Source: Thermoplasmata archaeon (GTDB taxonomy: Archaea > Thermoplasmatota > Thermoplasmata > Thermoplasmatales > GCA-001856825). Taken from it: a DNA stretch of 64,000 nt. How positions within the stretch are numbered: the first letter of the stretch is position 1; each line of letters opens with the position of its first letter. The notes under the pieces are model-generated. The model saw only the letters and a program-made list of their open reading frames with translations, did not search any database and was not told the origin of the DNA. The stretch spans positions 1 to 64,000 of the forward strand of contig JAJZYT010000004.1 of NCBI GenBank assembly GCA_021797915.1. Direction: 5' to 3'. Below are positions 17,796-27,054 of this stretch, piece by piece. The translations under genes and the position numbers were made by a program.

Positions 17796-18955
17796 GCAAC
17801 TCGTAGACCTCCTTTTGAGAGTTCCGCCGCCGTAGCACTTTCCACAGGCGTTAATTCGGGAATGCCCTTCCCTACTTTTATCAGTCCGATGTTGCGAATG
17901 TTTATTGCAGCATTAAGGTCCCTGTCCATAGTTAGACCACACGCATCGCAGTGATATACCCTATCGGACAGTTTCAGTTCATGTTTCGTATTCCCGCACC
18001 TTGAACAGATCTTTGACGAGGGGTCGAACCTGCCTATCTCCACTATCTCTGCATCTCTCCATTGAAGTTTGTATTCGATCATCTTCCTGAACTGGTACCA
18101 TCCCTGGTCTGCTATGCTCTTTGCGGGATGATGATTCCGCTGCATGCCCTGTACGTTCAAATCTTCGATCACAACTGTACCGTAATGTTTGGCTATCGCA
18201 GTTGATACCTTGTGGCCGAAATCAGTTCTCATGTCCCTTATCTTTTGGTGTATCTTCTGTACCCTGACTATCTGCCTATTCCTGTTCTCCGATCCCTTTA
18301 CCTTTCTTGAAAGCTTCTTCTGCTGCCTCTTCAGCCTTTTCTCCCTCTTCCTCAGTGCATTCAGCGGTTCTATCTTCAGTCCGTCGGACGTTGTCAGGAA
18401 AGATTTGATACCTATGTCTATGCCTATAATTCCTCTGCCTTTATGCGTTTCATCATCCGATTCATAGTGTATTGAAGCAAAATATCTATCGACGTCTCTT
18501 GCCACAACAATCTGCTTTATGTTCTCAGGGATTGGCGATCCATCCCTGTATCCTATCCCTTCGGTGAACTTGGGAATGATAAGCTTTTTCCCGTCCTTTT
18601 TGAATCCAGATGAGACGATGAAATACTGGTTGTCCTTCTTCGATCTGAAATTTGGATAATCTGTATTCTTCTTGAAGAATGATCTGAATGCCTTATCCAG
18701 TTCAACCAGGGAATGCTGAAGGCTCTGCGAGTTGATCTCATTTAGCCACACTTTCTCTTTCTTCAGAGATGTGAGCATCTTCATGGTATCGAAGACGGTC
18801 AATCCTTTCTTCCTGTCTTTCCTATGTTCTGCATAGTATTTGTTCCTGATGTCGAGGAAATGGTTGTACACAAATCTGCAAGACCCAAAGTGCTTTTCAA
18901 GAAGAATCTTTTGACTTTCGTCTGGATACAATCTTACCTTGAGTGCCTTGATCAC
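17786..18955 (-). CDS. tnpB: TnpB, IS200/IS605-family RNA-guided nuclease (element E2)
   Basis: 389 residues with an intact RuvC-like triad: Asp180 in IGIDIGIKSFL, Glu264 in VVIEDLNVQGM and Asp346 in MDRDLNAAIN. The zinc ribbon has Cys317/320 and Cys336/339. It shares the C-terminal tail pattern GLxKxGxGxPExTPVE with E1 but is otherwise quite divergent, so this is a separate lineage rather than a recent copy. No TnpA is present. Terminal hairpins are recognisable at both ends. It lies between the S27ae gene and the PCNA gene. Confidence 0.93.
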   Translation of the reverse strand: MIKALKVRLYPDESQKILLEKHFGSCRFVYNHFLDIRNKYYAEHRKDRKKGLTVFDTMKMLTSLKKEKVWLNEINSQSLQHSLVELDKAFRSFFKKNTDYPNFRSKKDNQYFIVSSGFKKDGKKLIIPKFTEGIGYRDGSPIPENIKQIVVARDVDRYFASIHYESDDETHKGRGIIGIDIGIKSFLTTSDGLKIEPLNALRKREKRLKRQQKKLSRKVKGSENRNRQIVRVQKIHQKIRDMRTDFGHKVSTAIAKHYGTVVIEDLNVQGMQRNHHPAKSIADQGWYQFRKMIEYKLQWRDAEIVEIGRFDPSSKICSRCGNTKHELKLSDRVYHCDACGLTMDRDLNAAINIRNIGLIKVGKGIPELTPVESATAAELSKGGLRVATL

Positions 18956-18990
18956 TGCTTACATAACCCATCCATTCCTTATAAATAATT

Positions 18991-19029
18991 CGCAATTCAT
19001 CCACATCGCAAGCTCAGTGGCTTTCTTGC
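18991..19029 (-). repeat. Left-end hairpin of TnpB element E2
   Basis: Arms CCAC (19001-19004) and GTGG (19017-19020) form a stem-loop, bracketed by outer arms GCAA and TTGC. The minus-strand pattern GCAAG, AAGCC, stem-loop, GAATTGCGA matches the left end of E3 at 40734-40777, although the TnpB proteins are diverged. Confidence 0.55.
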
Positions 19030-19087
19030 TTAGATATTTGTAAGCTTTATTTAAGATTAATTGCAAATTAAGTTAGCGGCTCAAGGA

Positions 19088-19126
19088 AAAGCTTAAAAAC
19101 GCGTAATTTTTTAACTCTCGGTAATT
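19088..19126 (+). promoter_or_regulatory. PCNA promoter
   Basis: A TATA-like GCTTAAAAAC lies about 30 bases before the PCNA ATG, preceded by a purine-rich BRE-like stretch. The short spacing suggests a leaderless or nearly leaderless message. Confidence 0.5.
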
Positions 19127-19867
19127 ATGCTTCAGATTAAAGTCGATGCCAAGACTATAAGAGAATTTTCGAATATAATTCTGACACTCGTTCAAGAAGC
19201 GAGAGTAGATTTCAAACCGGACGGAATATCCGCAAAAGTTATGGATCCAGCAAGAGTTGCAATGATTTCAGTAGAAGTAAAGAGGGAGGCGTTTCAAGAG
19301 TTTGACGTCAACGGAGAAGACAGCCTTGGCCTCGACATAGAGAAGATGAGAAACTTTCTGAAGCTGACTGCCCCAACAGAGATCATAGATTTCAAGTATG
19401 ATGGCAAGAAGATTTCGATGAAGCTAGGAAATCTATCGGCGGGAATTCCCATAATAGACCCGTCTGCCTTGACGACGCCTAAGATTCCAACAATAGAACC
19501 ACCGGACAAGGTGGTCACTGACCTCGACCTACTAGCTCAGGGAATAAAGGCAGCCGAAGGAATATCCGAGGTTGTAACATTCAACATCAAGAGCGATGAA
19601 CTAAAGATCTACGCCAAAGGCGAGACCGACTCAGAGACAACAGAAATGACAATTCCCAAGAGTCTAGCCAAGGAATTCATTTTCAGTTCTGACTCCAGAA
19701 GCTCGTTTGCACTGGAATATTTGACTAAGTTCCTTAGAGCGCTTGAGAGCACGCAGGAAGTGTCAATAGCAATTGGGAACGATTATCCTCTCAGAATGGA
19801 GGCTCCAATAATGAATGGGAAGGGTAAAGTGACTTTCCTCATAGCGCCTAGGATCGAGAATGTCTGA
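19127..19867 (+). CDS. pcn: DNA polymerase sliding clamp PCNA
   Basis: 246 residues, the usual length. The two PCNA domains are clear: FKPDGISAKVMDPARVAMISVEV in the first, and the interdomain connector followed by SVEV-like and LIAPRIE strands at the C-terminus. It encircles DNA and tethers PolD, Fen1 and ligase. The gene ends 20 bases inside the convergent glycosyltransferase gene. Confidence 0.95.
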   Translation: MLQIKVDAKTIREFSNIILTLVQEARVDFKPDGISAKVMDPARVAMISVEVKREAFQEFDVNGEDSLGLDIEKMRNFLKLTAPTEIIDFKYDGKKISMKLGNLSAGIPIIDPSALTTPKIPTIEPPDKVVTDLDLLAQGIKAAEGISEVVTFNIKSDELKIYAKGETDSETTEMTIPKSLAKEFIFSSDSRSSFALEYLTKFLRALESTQEVSIAIGNDYPLRMEAPIMNGKGKVTFLIAPRIENV

Positions 19868-20540
19868 ATGACTTGGTCCTAATTCCAGACCAGAATCTGA
19901 GCCTGATGAGAAAGAGGAGATTGGTAATTCCGTCCTTCCAGGGGCGAAGTTTCTTCTCTCCCATCCGCCTCGCATAATTAATTGAATGTTCCTTGTAACG
20001 GAAACTCGTGGCTGCCCTGATCTTAATCTCTTCTGAGAACTCCATACCCCATCCTCTCGGCTCGATAGACTTTAATATTTCTTTCTTAAAGACCCACATT
20101 CCAGACTGGCTGTCGTTTATGTTCACCATAAAGAGCACTTTGGTGAAAATGTTCAAGACCTTGTTTCCTATCAAGTGCTGAAGGCTCATAGCGTCCCTCG
20201 AGGAATTGGAAAGTCGCTCTCCTGAAACAAAATCATAACCGTTCTTCAAGTATTCGCTCATGTGTGCGATTTCATTCGGCGGGTAAGTGCCGTCGGCATC
20301 AAGCGTTGCTATGATATCACCGGTAGCAATCGAAAAACCCTTCCTGTAGGCTTTTCCGTAACCCAGCTCGCTCTCATTGACAACTATAGCACCTAAGGAA
20401 CCGGCAATTTCAGCAGTCTTGTCCTTCGAGTCCGAATCCACAACAATTATTTCACCTTCTTTGTCCACCGCTCTTATGGCATTGATGACCTTACCTATAC
20501 TGTCCTCTTCATTGAGAGCTGGAATTATGTATGAGATCAA
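19848..20540 (-). CDS. GT2-family glycosyltransferase (dolichyl-phosphate hexose synthase-like)
   Basis: 230 residues of the GT-A fold. The N-terminal nucleotide-sugar site is IPALNEEDSIG with VDSDSKDKTAE, and the DxD motif is LDADGTYPPNE. A late QSGMWVFKKE segment resembles dolichyl-phosphate mannose/glucose synthases. It lacks C-terminal membrane helices. Its start overlaps the stop of the next GT2 gene by four bases, so the pair is an operon, probably for surface or N-glycan synthesis. Confidence 0.82.
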   Translation of the reverse strand: MISYIIPALNEEDSIGKVINAIRAVDKEGEIIVVDSDSKDKTAEIAGSLGAIVVNESELGYGKAYRKGFSIATGDIIATLDADGTYPPNEIAHMSEYLKNGYDFVSGERLSNSSRDAMSLQHLIGNKVLNIFTKVLFMVNINDSQSGMWVFKKEILKSIEPRGWGMEFSEEIKIRAATSFRYKEHSINYARRMGEKKLRPWKDGITNLLFLIRLRFWSGIRTKSFRHSRS

Positions 20541-21286
20541 TTTGAGCCCCCAAACATATATCCAAGCATTCCAAATGCAAGCCTTGAAGTTTCTATGAGA
20601 GGATGCTTTTTCAAATTTGTTTTGTTAAAGTTGCTCTTGAGTCCGTATTTCTTCAAAATCAGTCGTCTGCCAATTCCATCACCGTAGCTCTGTCTGAGTA
20701 GGGACGAATAGGTCTCTCTTGGGTGATGGGAAACGATCAAGTTTTCGTCATAGAAGATCTCGAATCCACCGTTAATAGCACGAATATTCAGGTCGATGTC
20801 TTCAGCGGTGTTAAAGGCTTCATCGAAAGTGCCTATCTTTTCAATCACAGCTCGGCTGTACATGAGATTGTTGGAAGGGAAAGTAACGTCCTTTCCCATA
20901 TAGAACATCGGTATCCTGTCAAGGTCAGACCACTTCGAGTTAGGCGCCTGCACGATTCTGCCGGCAACAATATCTCTGTTCACGCTCCTTTTGAGCGTGG
21001 CCGCCCAGTTATTTGTAATTTCTGTGTCAGAGTCTAGGAATAGGAATTTATTCCCTTTAGCCAGCCTAATACATTCATTCCTTCCTATAGCTCTATTCCC
21101 TTTTTTCCTTCCTAGGACGAGATTTATGTCTTTGCTTTCAGACTGGAGATACTCAAAAGTCCCATCAGTGGAGTTAGCGTCAACAACCACTATCTCGAAG
21201 CCCTCATCAAGGGATTTGAGCGTAGAGATGAGTAGTTTCATGTTTTCGAGATCATTTTTGACTGTAATGAGAATTGATATCTCCAT
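20537..21286 (-). CDS. GT2-family glycosyltransferase
   Basis: 249 residues. The GT-A core shows ISILITVKNDLENM, VVDANSTDGTFEYL, the donor motif FLDSDTEITNNW, and an acceptor-side segment FDEAFNTAEDIDLNIRA (the ED base motif). The C-terminus ends in a short hydrophobic stretch after RLAFGMLGYMFG that could associate with the membrane. Upstream partner of the GT2 gene at 19848. Confidence 0.82.
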   Translation of the reverse strand: MEISILITVKNDLENMKLLISTLKSLDEGFEIVVVDANSTDGTFEYLQSESKDINLVLGRKKGNRAIGRNECIRLAKGNKFLFLDSDTEITNNWAATLKRSVNRDIVAGRIVQAPNSKWSDLDRIPMFYMGKDVTFPSNNLMYSRAVIEKIGTFDEAFNTAEDIDLNIRAINGGFEIFYDENLIVSHHPRETYSSLLRQSYGDGIGRRLILKKYGLKSNFNKTNLKKHPLIETSRLAFGMLGYMFGGSN

Positions 21287-21359
21287 CTATTCCTAAACAT
21301 AATAAGAAATAAAAGTTTATTTTCAGACCAGCTTAATTACTTTGTATTTATGAGGTTAA

Positions 21360-22235
21360 GTGGAAACCACTCTCGACGATGAATTCGTTATCCAGATGGA
21401 CGACACACCCCCATTTAGCTGGATTAGTCAAACTCCTAACCGTTTTATGACTTGTAACATCGGAAGAAAGCTGGACTCGATTGCGATTAGCGCTATCGGA
21501 ACACCCTTAATTTTTGCAGAAATGGCCAGAGACATTATCGGAGGCGAAAGAATCAAGGTCAGGCACTCTTTTTCACTTTCTCCAGACGAGACGAATTGTT
21601 TAATCACTTATAGCGGTCAGGTCAGGGAAGCCATCACCGCTCTTAAAGACACAAACAATAAGGGCATAGTCATCTCCTCAGGTGGTGCGATCAAATTGGT
21701 TGCTAGATCGAAGGGGTGGGATTATATCCCTCTTCCTAAAGGATACGCTGCAAGATTCCTTTTACCCGAAATACTGGGGTGCATGCTGACCCTCTTTGGA
21801 TACGACCTCGAAAGCACAGACCTGGAATCATTTCTAGAACAAAATGCACCGTCGGAAATTACGAGTGAAAATGTATCAAAGCAAATTGCTCTAAGACTCT
21901 TAGGGCGTTCCATAGTTATATTCCACGATGAGTTTTCTGCCGGTCTCGCAAACTACTTCCTTACTAGCTTTAAAACAAATGCTGGTCTGGAGGCCAATAT
22001 AGTAAGTGTAGCAGGAGTGAAGGAATACAGTTCCAAAGCGGATGCAAATACAGCCGCAATTTCATTTTCAAGACAAAGTTCCCCCAAAGATGCCTTAAAT
22101 ATAGGAGGTTTCCCTTATGACTGTAGTACTGCAGATGGCTACGTTAAGAATGCTGTGATCGCACAAATGTCGTCGCTCTATCTGGGGCTGTTGAGAGCGC
22201 ACGAGATAGAACTTTTGGACAAAATTATTGAATAA
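21360..22235 (+). CDS. Bifunctional phosphoglucose/phosphomannose isomerase
   Basis: 291 residues of the archaeal SIS-domain PGI/PMI family. The first SIS domain has CLITYSGQVREAI (the usual SYSGNTEE in modified form) and ISSGGAIKLVARSKG. The conserved YIPLPKGYAARFLLPEILG follows, and the C-terminus carries an ELLDKIIE tail. It interconverts glucose-6-phosphate, mannose-6-phosphate and fructose-6-phosphate, which links it to the neighbouring GT2 genes and the phosphohexomutase at 57444. The start is GTG at 21360. Confidence 0.82.
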   Translation: METTLDDEFVIQMDDTPPFSWISQTPNRFMTCNIGRKLDSIAISAIGTPLIFAEMARDIIGGERIKVRHSFSLSPDETNCLITYSGQVREAITALKDTNNKGIVISSGGAIKLVARSKGWDYIPLPKGYAARFLLPEILGCMLTLFGYDLESTDLESFLEQNAPSEITSENVSKQIALRLLGRSIVIFHDEFSAGLANYFLTSFKTNAGLEANIVSVAGVKEYSSKADANTAAISFSRQSSPKDALNIGGFPYDCSTADGYVKNAVIAQMSSLYLGLLRAHEIELLDKIIE

Positions 22236-22302
22236 TGGAAAAATTTCACATCTAACTTTAAACATTTAAAATTTATATCAAAGGAAAGAATCGTGTTACG
22301 TA

Positions 22303-22656
22303 ATGTCGGCAGAAGAGTTGAATGGAATCCTTCAGGAATATTCCAAGAAACCCTATGTCGAGAGCACATTTGTGATGACTAACATTGGCATTCCCATTGC
22401 CAGTACTTTCACGGACAAAACAGATTTTGAATCTCTCGCGCCGCTCGTTAGCATTACATACGAGGGAGCACACGAGTTAGCGAAAGGATCAGGACATAGT
22501 TTCAAGCAACTGAACGTCGAGCTCAGCAACGGTAGCAGGATTGTGGTTAAGTCTCTGGGGAAAAGTTACATCCTGGCAGTACAGGTACATAAGTACAACG
22601 ATAGAGTAAGAGACGAGATAGATTTTCTTGGTGATAGAGTTTCTAAATATATTTAG
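22303..22656 (+). CDS. Roadblock/LC7-domain protein
   Basis: 117 residues with a roadblock/LC7 (Longin-like) fold: an initial helix, then FVMTNIGIPIASTF, LVSITYEGAHELAKG and KSYILAVQVHK. Prokaryotic members usually act with small GTPases or in regulatory complexes. No GTPase gene is adjacent here. A TATA-like TTTATATC lies about 25 bases before the ATG. Confidence 0.75.
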   Translation: MSAEELNGILQEYSKKPYVESTFVMTNIGIPIASTFTDKTDFESLAPLVSITYEGAHELAKGSGHSFKQLNVELSNGSRIVVKSLGKSYILAVQVHKYNDRVRDEIDFLGDRVSKYI

Positions 22657-22731
22657 ATCCCAAGAGCTAAAATTATGTGGGCTCTGTAATCATCCTCTCA
22701 TTCAGTCTCCCACTCAATTGGACATCTTCAC

Positions 22732-23361
22732 TTAGATCTTCTTGAATCCGCGAGCGGAATAATCCTTGCCTAGTTTTACGTATAGTCTTAGTTGACCTAA
22801 AGAAGTTAGGTCATTTCCCTTCGTTCTTGCGTTCCCTGAGAGAATCCCCTTTCTCAACGATTCAGTGTCTGATGCATCCACTTCCATGTACACTTTACCT
22901 ATTTCGCCGTAAAAGTGTGAGTCGCTACCCGCAGTGATCGGCCTTTTCAACTCTGCAGCAAGATTCTGCCCTTTAGTGTTGCATTTCAACTTACATCGGC
23001 CATTTTTTGTTTCCAAGGCATCATAGACGTTCCTAAACTTTGCACCAATGCCGTTTACACTTCTGAATGGATGTGCGCATATTGCGATTCCATTCTTATC
23101 GTGGATAGCATCGACCGTTTCTTCCTGAGACAACCCGGAAGGAATCTCTCCATCAATAAAAAGGGCAAGGATGTGTCCATCTTCAGACGAAACTTCTTCC
23201 CCATTTATTAGTAGGAAGTCCAATTTGTGTTCAACAAACCTATTATGGTCTGAAATCGCAATGAAATCCAGGCCCTTGCTCTTTGCAGTCTTAACAATCT
23301 GGTCTGGTTCGAGTTTCGAGTCCGGGGAGTACTTTGAATGGATGTGTACATCTCCTCTCAT
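22732..23361 (-). CDS. PHP-domain metal-dependent phosphoesterase
   Basis: 209 residues starting with the PHP motif DVHIHSKYSPDS (His6, His8). AISDHNRF, ICAHPFRS and GSDSHFYGEIG supply the other metal ligands. PHP proteins hydrolyse phosphoesters such as histidinol phosphate or nucleotides; the substrate is open. The start overlaps the metG stop by four bases, so it is translated from the metG message. Confidence 0.82.
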   Translation of the reverse strand: MRGDVHIHSKYSPDSKLEPDQIVKTAKSKGLDFIAISDHNRFVEHKLDFLLINGEEVSSEDGHILALFIDGEIPSGLSQEETVDAIHDKNGIAICAHPFRSVNGIGAKFRNVYDALETKNGRCKLKCNTKGQNLAAELKRPITAGSDSHFYGEIGKVYMEVDASDTESLRKGILSGNARTKGNDLTSLGQLRLYVKLGKDYSARGFKKI

Positions 23362-25460
23362 TTTATCTTCAGACCTTCTTTAGGCGATCCATCAAGAAAG
23401 AGTCGCCCGCTCCGTATCTCCAGGAACAATGGTTTGTCTTCGTGAAATAGCGCAGGTACGACGTTTGAATCCCTCTTTATGGTCTTGATCGAAAACTTCC
23501 TGAACTCTTCAATTGAAATCTCTGTTGCATTAGTCAATAAATCTCCAATCTTTACCTCTTCTCCCGGTGTAGTTGAATCAGGAGCCAACACCAAATGAAT
23601 CCCATTCTCGTCTTCAGCAGCAAGCAACATTCCGTTTGACGTCTGTCCCCTAATCACCGCAGGTTTGAGGTTCGTAACAACTACGATTCTCTTCCCTTTC
23701 AACGAATCTTTTGTGTAACTGTTCTTGATTCCGCTAACAATTCTTCTCTTGCTATCGCCTAGATCCAGGTCTAATAGGTACAATTTCTCTGCGTCTGGAA
23801 TGTCGCTTACATCTTCAATTCTTGCGACCTGAAGTCTTAGATTGAGTTCCTTATTGACAATCTTCTCGAACAACCTTTCTGGTTTTTTTGTGAGCTTCGA
23901 TACCGGGAAATTGAGGTCTTCCTTCAATTCTACCGGGTCTTCGTATCCTAGCCATGAGAGTATCTTCTTCGCCGTTTCTGGTAGGAATATCTGGCCAGTA
24001 ACCGCCAGTGCGAAGACTAACTTCACCCCGGTATAGATTGCCGCATTGCAGTTGGCGTCGTCCTTCTTACAAGCATCCCAAGGTTTCCTGTTCGTGATGT
24101 ATGTGTTCCCGTAGTAAGCAAGGTCAAGCCACGTTCTGAAGGCATTTCTTATGTGCACCCCGTCCATTTGCGTGATGATATCTGATATTGAACTTCTGAT
24201 CCTATTCTCCGCTTCCTGATCAAGCTCGTTCTGTGCGATCTGGTCAAATGTAATTGGGCCTCGCTTGAATGCTAGCGTCAGCGCCCTATTGACAAGATTA
24301 CCAAACTTATCTATTAACTCTGTGTTGACTCTATTTTCAAAATCTTCGACCGAAAAATCAGAATCGTGTTCCTCAGGCAAATTGTAAAGAACTCCAAATC
24401 TTATGAATTCAGAGTTGTATTTCTCTAGCATCTGTAACATCGAAAAACCTGTACCCTTGCTCTTTGAGAACTTCTCACCCTTGAAATTGAGGAACTCATT
24501 TGCGGCAATGACATATGGAAGGGTCATATTCCCGTGAGCCATCAGCATCCCTGGCCAGATTATTGAATGGAAGACAATGTTGTCCTTACCAACGAAATGG
24601 TAGTATTTCAGATCGGGATTGTTCCAGAGGGTATACGCGTCCTCGGGACGCCCTAAAACTGATGCTACTCCTGTCACGTATCCTATTAGAGCCTCAATCC
24701 AGACGTAAATTCTCTTGTCCTCATAACCTTCAAATGGGACTTCAACTCCCCAGTTCAGATCCCTAGTTATGGGTCTATCCTTCAGGCCATTTGATATGAA
24801 GTTCTTAGAGAAACTGAGAACGTTCTGCCTCCACGACTCTTTAGATTCAATATACTTAAGAAGCTGATCCTGGAAACTGGTCAACTTGAAGAAGAGGTGT
24901 TTGGTCTCTCTGAATTCCGGTGTCGATTGGTCGAATATGCAGATCGGGTCGATCAACTCACTGGGTTCCATGGTTCTCCCACAATTTTCGCACTGGTCAC
25001 CGGTAGCGGATTCATAACCACAATTTGGACACTTTCCTTTCACGTACCTATCCGCAAGGAAAATGTTTTCATGTACGCAGAAGGGCTGAATCATTTCTGC
25101 TTCAAAGATGTACCCATTGTCCTTCAACGTCTTCAGGAATTTTGATGTTATTTCTTTGTGCAGTTTGGAAGAAGTTTCGATGTATGCGTCAAACTCTATG
25201 TTCATTTTTCTGAATATTTCTAGATTAATCTTATGGAACTTTTCAACGATATCTTGAGGAGGTATTCCTTCCCTTATTGCCCTCACCGTTACAGGAGTGC
25301 CATGTTCGTCACTCCCAGAAGATGAAATCACATCGTATCCTCTCAGTTTCAGGAATCTCCTAAACACATCATATGGAAGGTAGGCACCAGCAATGTGTCC
25401 GAGATGCAGGCTGCTGTTTACATAAGGTAGTGCTGCAAAGACAAATACCCTTTCTTTCAC
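23358..25460 (-). CDS. metG: Methionyl-tRNA synthetase
   Basis: 700 residues. The class I HIGH motif appears as HLGH (19-22) and KMSKS as FSKSK near residue 330. The connective-peptide zinc knuckle is CPNCGYESATGDQCENCG (about 145-162). The C-terminal 110 residues form a tRNA-binding OB domain fused to the enzyme. It leads a two-gene unit with the PHP gene. Confidence 0.96.
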   Translation of the reverse strand: MKERVFVFAALPYVNSSLHLGHIAGAYLPYDVFRRFLKLRGYDVISSSGSDEHGTPVTVRAIREGIPPQDIVEKFHKINLEIFRKMNIEFDAYIETSSKLHKEITSKFLKTLKDNGYIFEAEMIQPFCVHENIFLADRYVKGKCPNCGYESATGDQCENCGRTMEPSELIDPICIFDQSTPEFRETKHLFFKLTSFQDQLLKYIESKESWRQNVLSFSKNFISNGLKDRPITRDLNWGVEVPFEGYEDKRIYVWIEALIGYVTGVASVLGRPEDAYTLWNNPDLKYYHFVGKDNIVFHSIIWPGMLMAHGNMTLPYVIAANEFLNFKGEKFSKSKGTGFSMLQMLEKYNSEFIRFGVLYNLPEEHDSDFSVEDFENRVNTELIDKFGNLVNRALTLAFKRGPITFDQIAQNELDQEAENRIRSSISDIITQMDGVHIRNAFRTWLDLAYYGNTYITNRKPWDACKKDDANCNAAIYTGVKLVFALAVTGQIFLPETAKKILSWLGYEDPVELKEDLNFPVSKLTKKPERLFEKIVNKELNLRLQVARIEDVSDIPDAEKLYLLDLDLGDSKRRIVSGIKNSYTKDSLKGKRIVVVTNLKPAVIRGQTSNGMLLAAEDENGIHLVLAPDSTTPGEEVKIGDLLTNATEISIEEFRKFSIKTIKRDSNVVPALFHEDKPLFLEIRSGRLFLDGSPKEGLKIK

Positions 25461-25497
25461 GTCGGTTCATAGAAAAATACTATATTAAGAATTAGAG

Positions 25498-25536
25498 AGC
25501 TAAAAAGGAAATTTTGGAAAAAAAGAAAAAAATTAA
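25498..25536 (-). terminator. Oligo-T terminator after the ftsZ-side membrane protein gene
   Basis: The minus strand has two runs of seven T residues around the stop codon of the gene ending at 25533, the usual archaeal termination signal. Confidence 0.5.
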
Positions 25537-25913
25537 TGGGTCTTTAGACCCAATTTGCTAACGTTCCTATGGTAGCCAGTTGCATATGCTGCGTACAGAT
25601 AGCTGATTCCGGCAATTACCGCGGTGGTAACGGCCAGATAGAGGAACATGTTTGATCCTCCAACCAGTACAACGACTGCATATATCATTGCTAACCCTGC
25701 TCCAAGATAGACGAACGGAATCGCCCGAACGGTCTTGTTCGCAGAGTTGGACAGCAGTAGGTAGGAAGCGAGTGAATACGCCAGTAAGGCAAAGGACGTA
25801 TACAATACTGCCCGCATTGTTCCGTGTGCGGCTTGGAATAGATATACTACCAGTAGAATCGAAGCAAGCAATCCAAACAGACCGGAAGCCAGTCTGAACT
25901 CTTTCTTCTCCAT
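25533..25913 (-). CDS. Small four-helix membrane protein
   Basis: 126 residues with four hydrophobic segments (about 9-27, 33-52, 64-83, 87-110) and a short basic C-terminal tail. Family not recognised. It begins two bases after the ftsZ stop, so it is cotranscribed with ftsZ and could be membrane-associated with the division machinery; that role is inference from position only. Confidence 0.7.
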   Translation of the reverse strand: MEKKEFRLASGLFGLLASILLVVYLFQAAHGTMRAVLYTSFALLAYSLASYLLLSNSANKTVRAIPFVYLGAGLAMIYAVVVLVGGSNMFLYLAVTTAVIAGISYLYAAYATGYHRNVSKLGLKTH

Positions 25914-25915
25914 TT

Positions 25916-27007
25916 CTACATCACCGAGTCAATTTCTGCATCCAAACCCTTAGCTCCTTTAAAGCTGACTCCTTTAGAGGCGCTTAGGAAGTAAGGAGAG
26001 TTAACACCTGTAAGAACGACAAGAACCTTGAATTCACCAACCAGAGTTGGATCCACTGACGCTCCCCATACTATTCTCGCCATAGGGTTTACCCTTTCTT
26101 GAACCATTCTTACGGCAGTTTCTGCCTGTGATACAGTCATATCCTCTCCACCAACAATTCTGACCAATGCGCCCTTGGTGGTTGAGATATCTGCTTCAAT
26201 CAAAGGAGATGTTATAGCCTCTGTCACTGCCTCTTCAACAGTTGCCTTCCCACCAGTACTTTCTCCAATTCCAATCATGGCGACACCCCCTTCTTTCATC
26301 ACAGTCTGAATATCTGAATAGTCTAGATTCACAAGACCTGGTCTTGTAATAATTTCAGTGAGTCCCTTTAGTGCTTCCATGAGTATCTCGTCTGCCACTT
26401 TGAAAGCCTGGTCCAAGGGAAGTCTTGGTACCAGTTCCAACAGTTTATCGTTCGGTATCACAATTGTAGTATCTGAAACTTTCTTGAGTTTCTCTATCCC
26501 ATATATTGCATTGTCCATCCTAACTCTTCCTTCTGCTGAGAATGGTAAAGTAACGATGCTTATTACCAAGGATTTTTGGCGTTTCGCAACCTCAGCGACC
26601 ACGGGCGCAACTCCCGTACCAGTTCCTCCACCCATTCCAGACGTTATAAATACTATTTCTGAGTTTCCAAGAGTTGAATTGATGTCGTCAAGGTCTTCTC
26701 TAGCTGCCTCCTCTCCGACCTGCGGAATAGCACCGGCTCCTAGTCCTCTTGTTGTTCTCTTTCCTACTAATATCTTCCTGTTTGCCTGAACAGTGAGCAA
26801 ATGTGGAGCATCTGTGTTCATAGCAATTAGATCGGCACCAAAAATACCGGACTTTGAGCAGCGGTTTATTGTGTTTGTTCCCGCTCCGCCACATCCTACA
26901 ATTTTGATGTTCACCTTCATGGATTCTACTAGCTTTGCAAGTTCTTCGTCATCAGGAGAGTTGAAAATCTTCTGATTTTGATTAAAGTAATCGTTTGACA
27001 TAATCAT
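25916..27007 (-). CDS. ftsZ: Cell division GTPase FtsZ
   Basis: 363 residues. The GTP-binding start is IKIVGCGGAGTNTINR (35-49), the tubulin signature GGGTGTG is at 126-132, and the T7 catalytic loop NLDYSDIQ is near 247. It polymerises at midcell. Its archaeal membrane anchor SepF is encoded at 44168-44545. The gene lies downstream of the PolD and GPN-GTPase genes on the same strand, with a 47-base gap that may hold its own promoter. Confidence 0.97.
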   Translation of the reverse strand: MIMSNDYFNQNQKIFNSPDDEELAKLVESMKVNIKIVGCGGAGTNTINRCSKSGIFGADLIAMNTDAPHLLTVQANRKILVGKRTTRGLGAGAIPQVGEEAAREDLDDINSTLGNSEIVFITSGMGGGTGTGVAPVVAEVAKRQKSLVISIVTLPFSAEGRVRMDNAIYGIEKLKKVSDTTIVIPNDKLLELVPRLPLDQAFKVADEILMEALKGLTEIITRPGLVNLDYSDIQTVMKEGGVAMIGIGESTGGKATVEEAVTEAITSPLIEADISTTKGALVRIVGGEDMTVSQAETAVRMVQERVNPMARIVWGASVDPTLVGEFKVLVVLTGVNSPYFLSASKGVSFKGAKGLDAEIDSVM

Positions 27008-27054
27008 ACGTATGTCTGACGACGTATTTATAGTTTTCTTAATTAGTCCCGAAT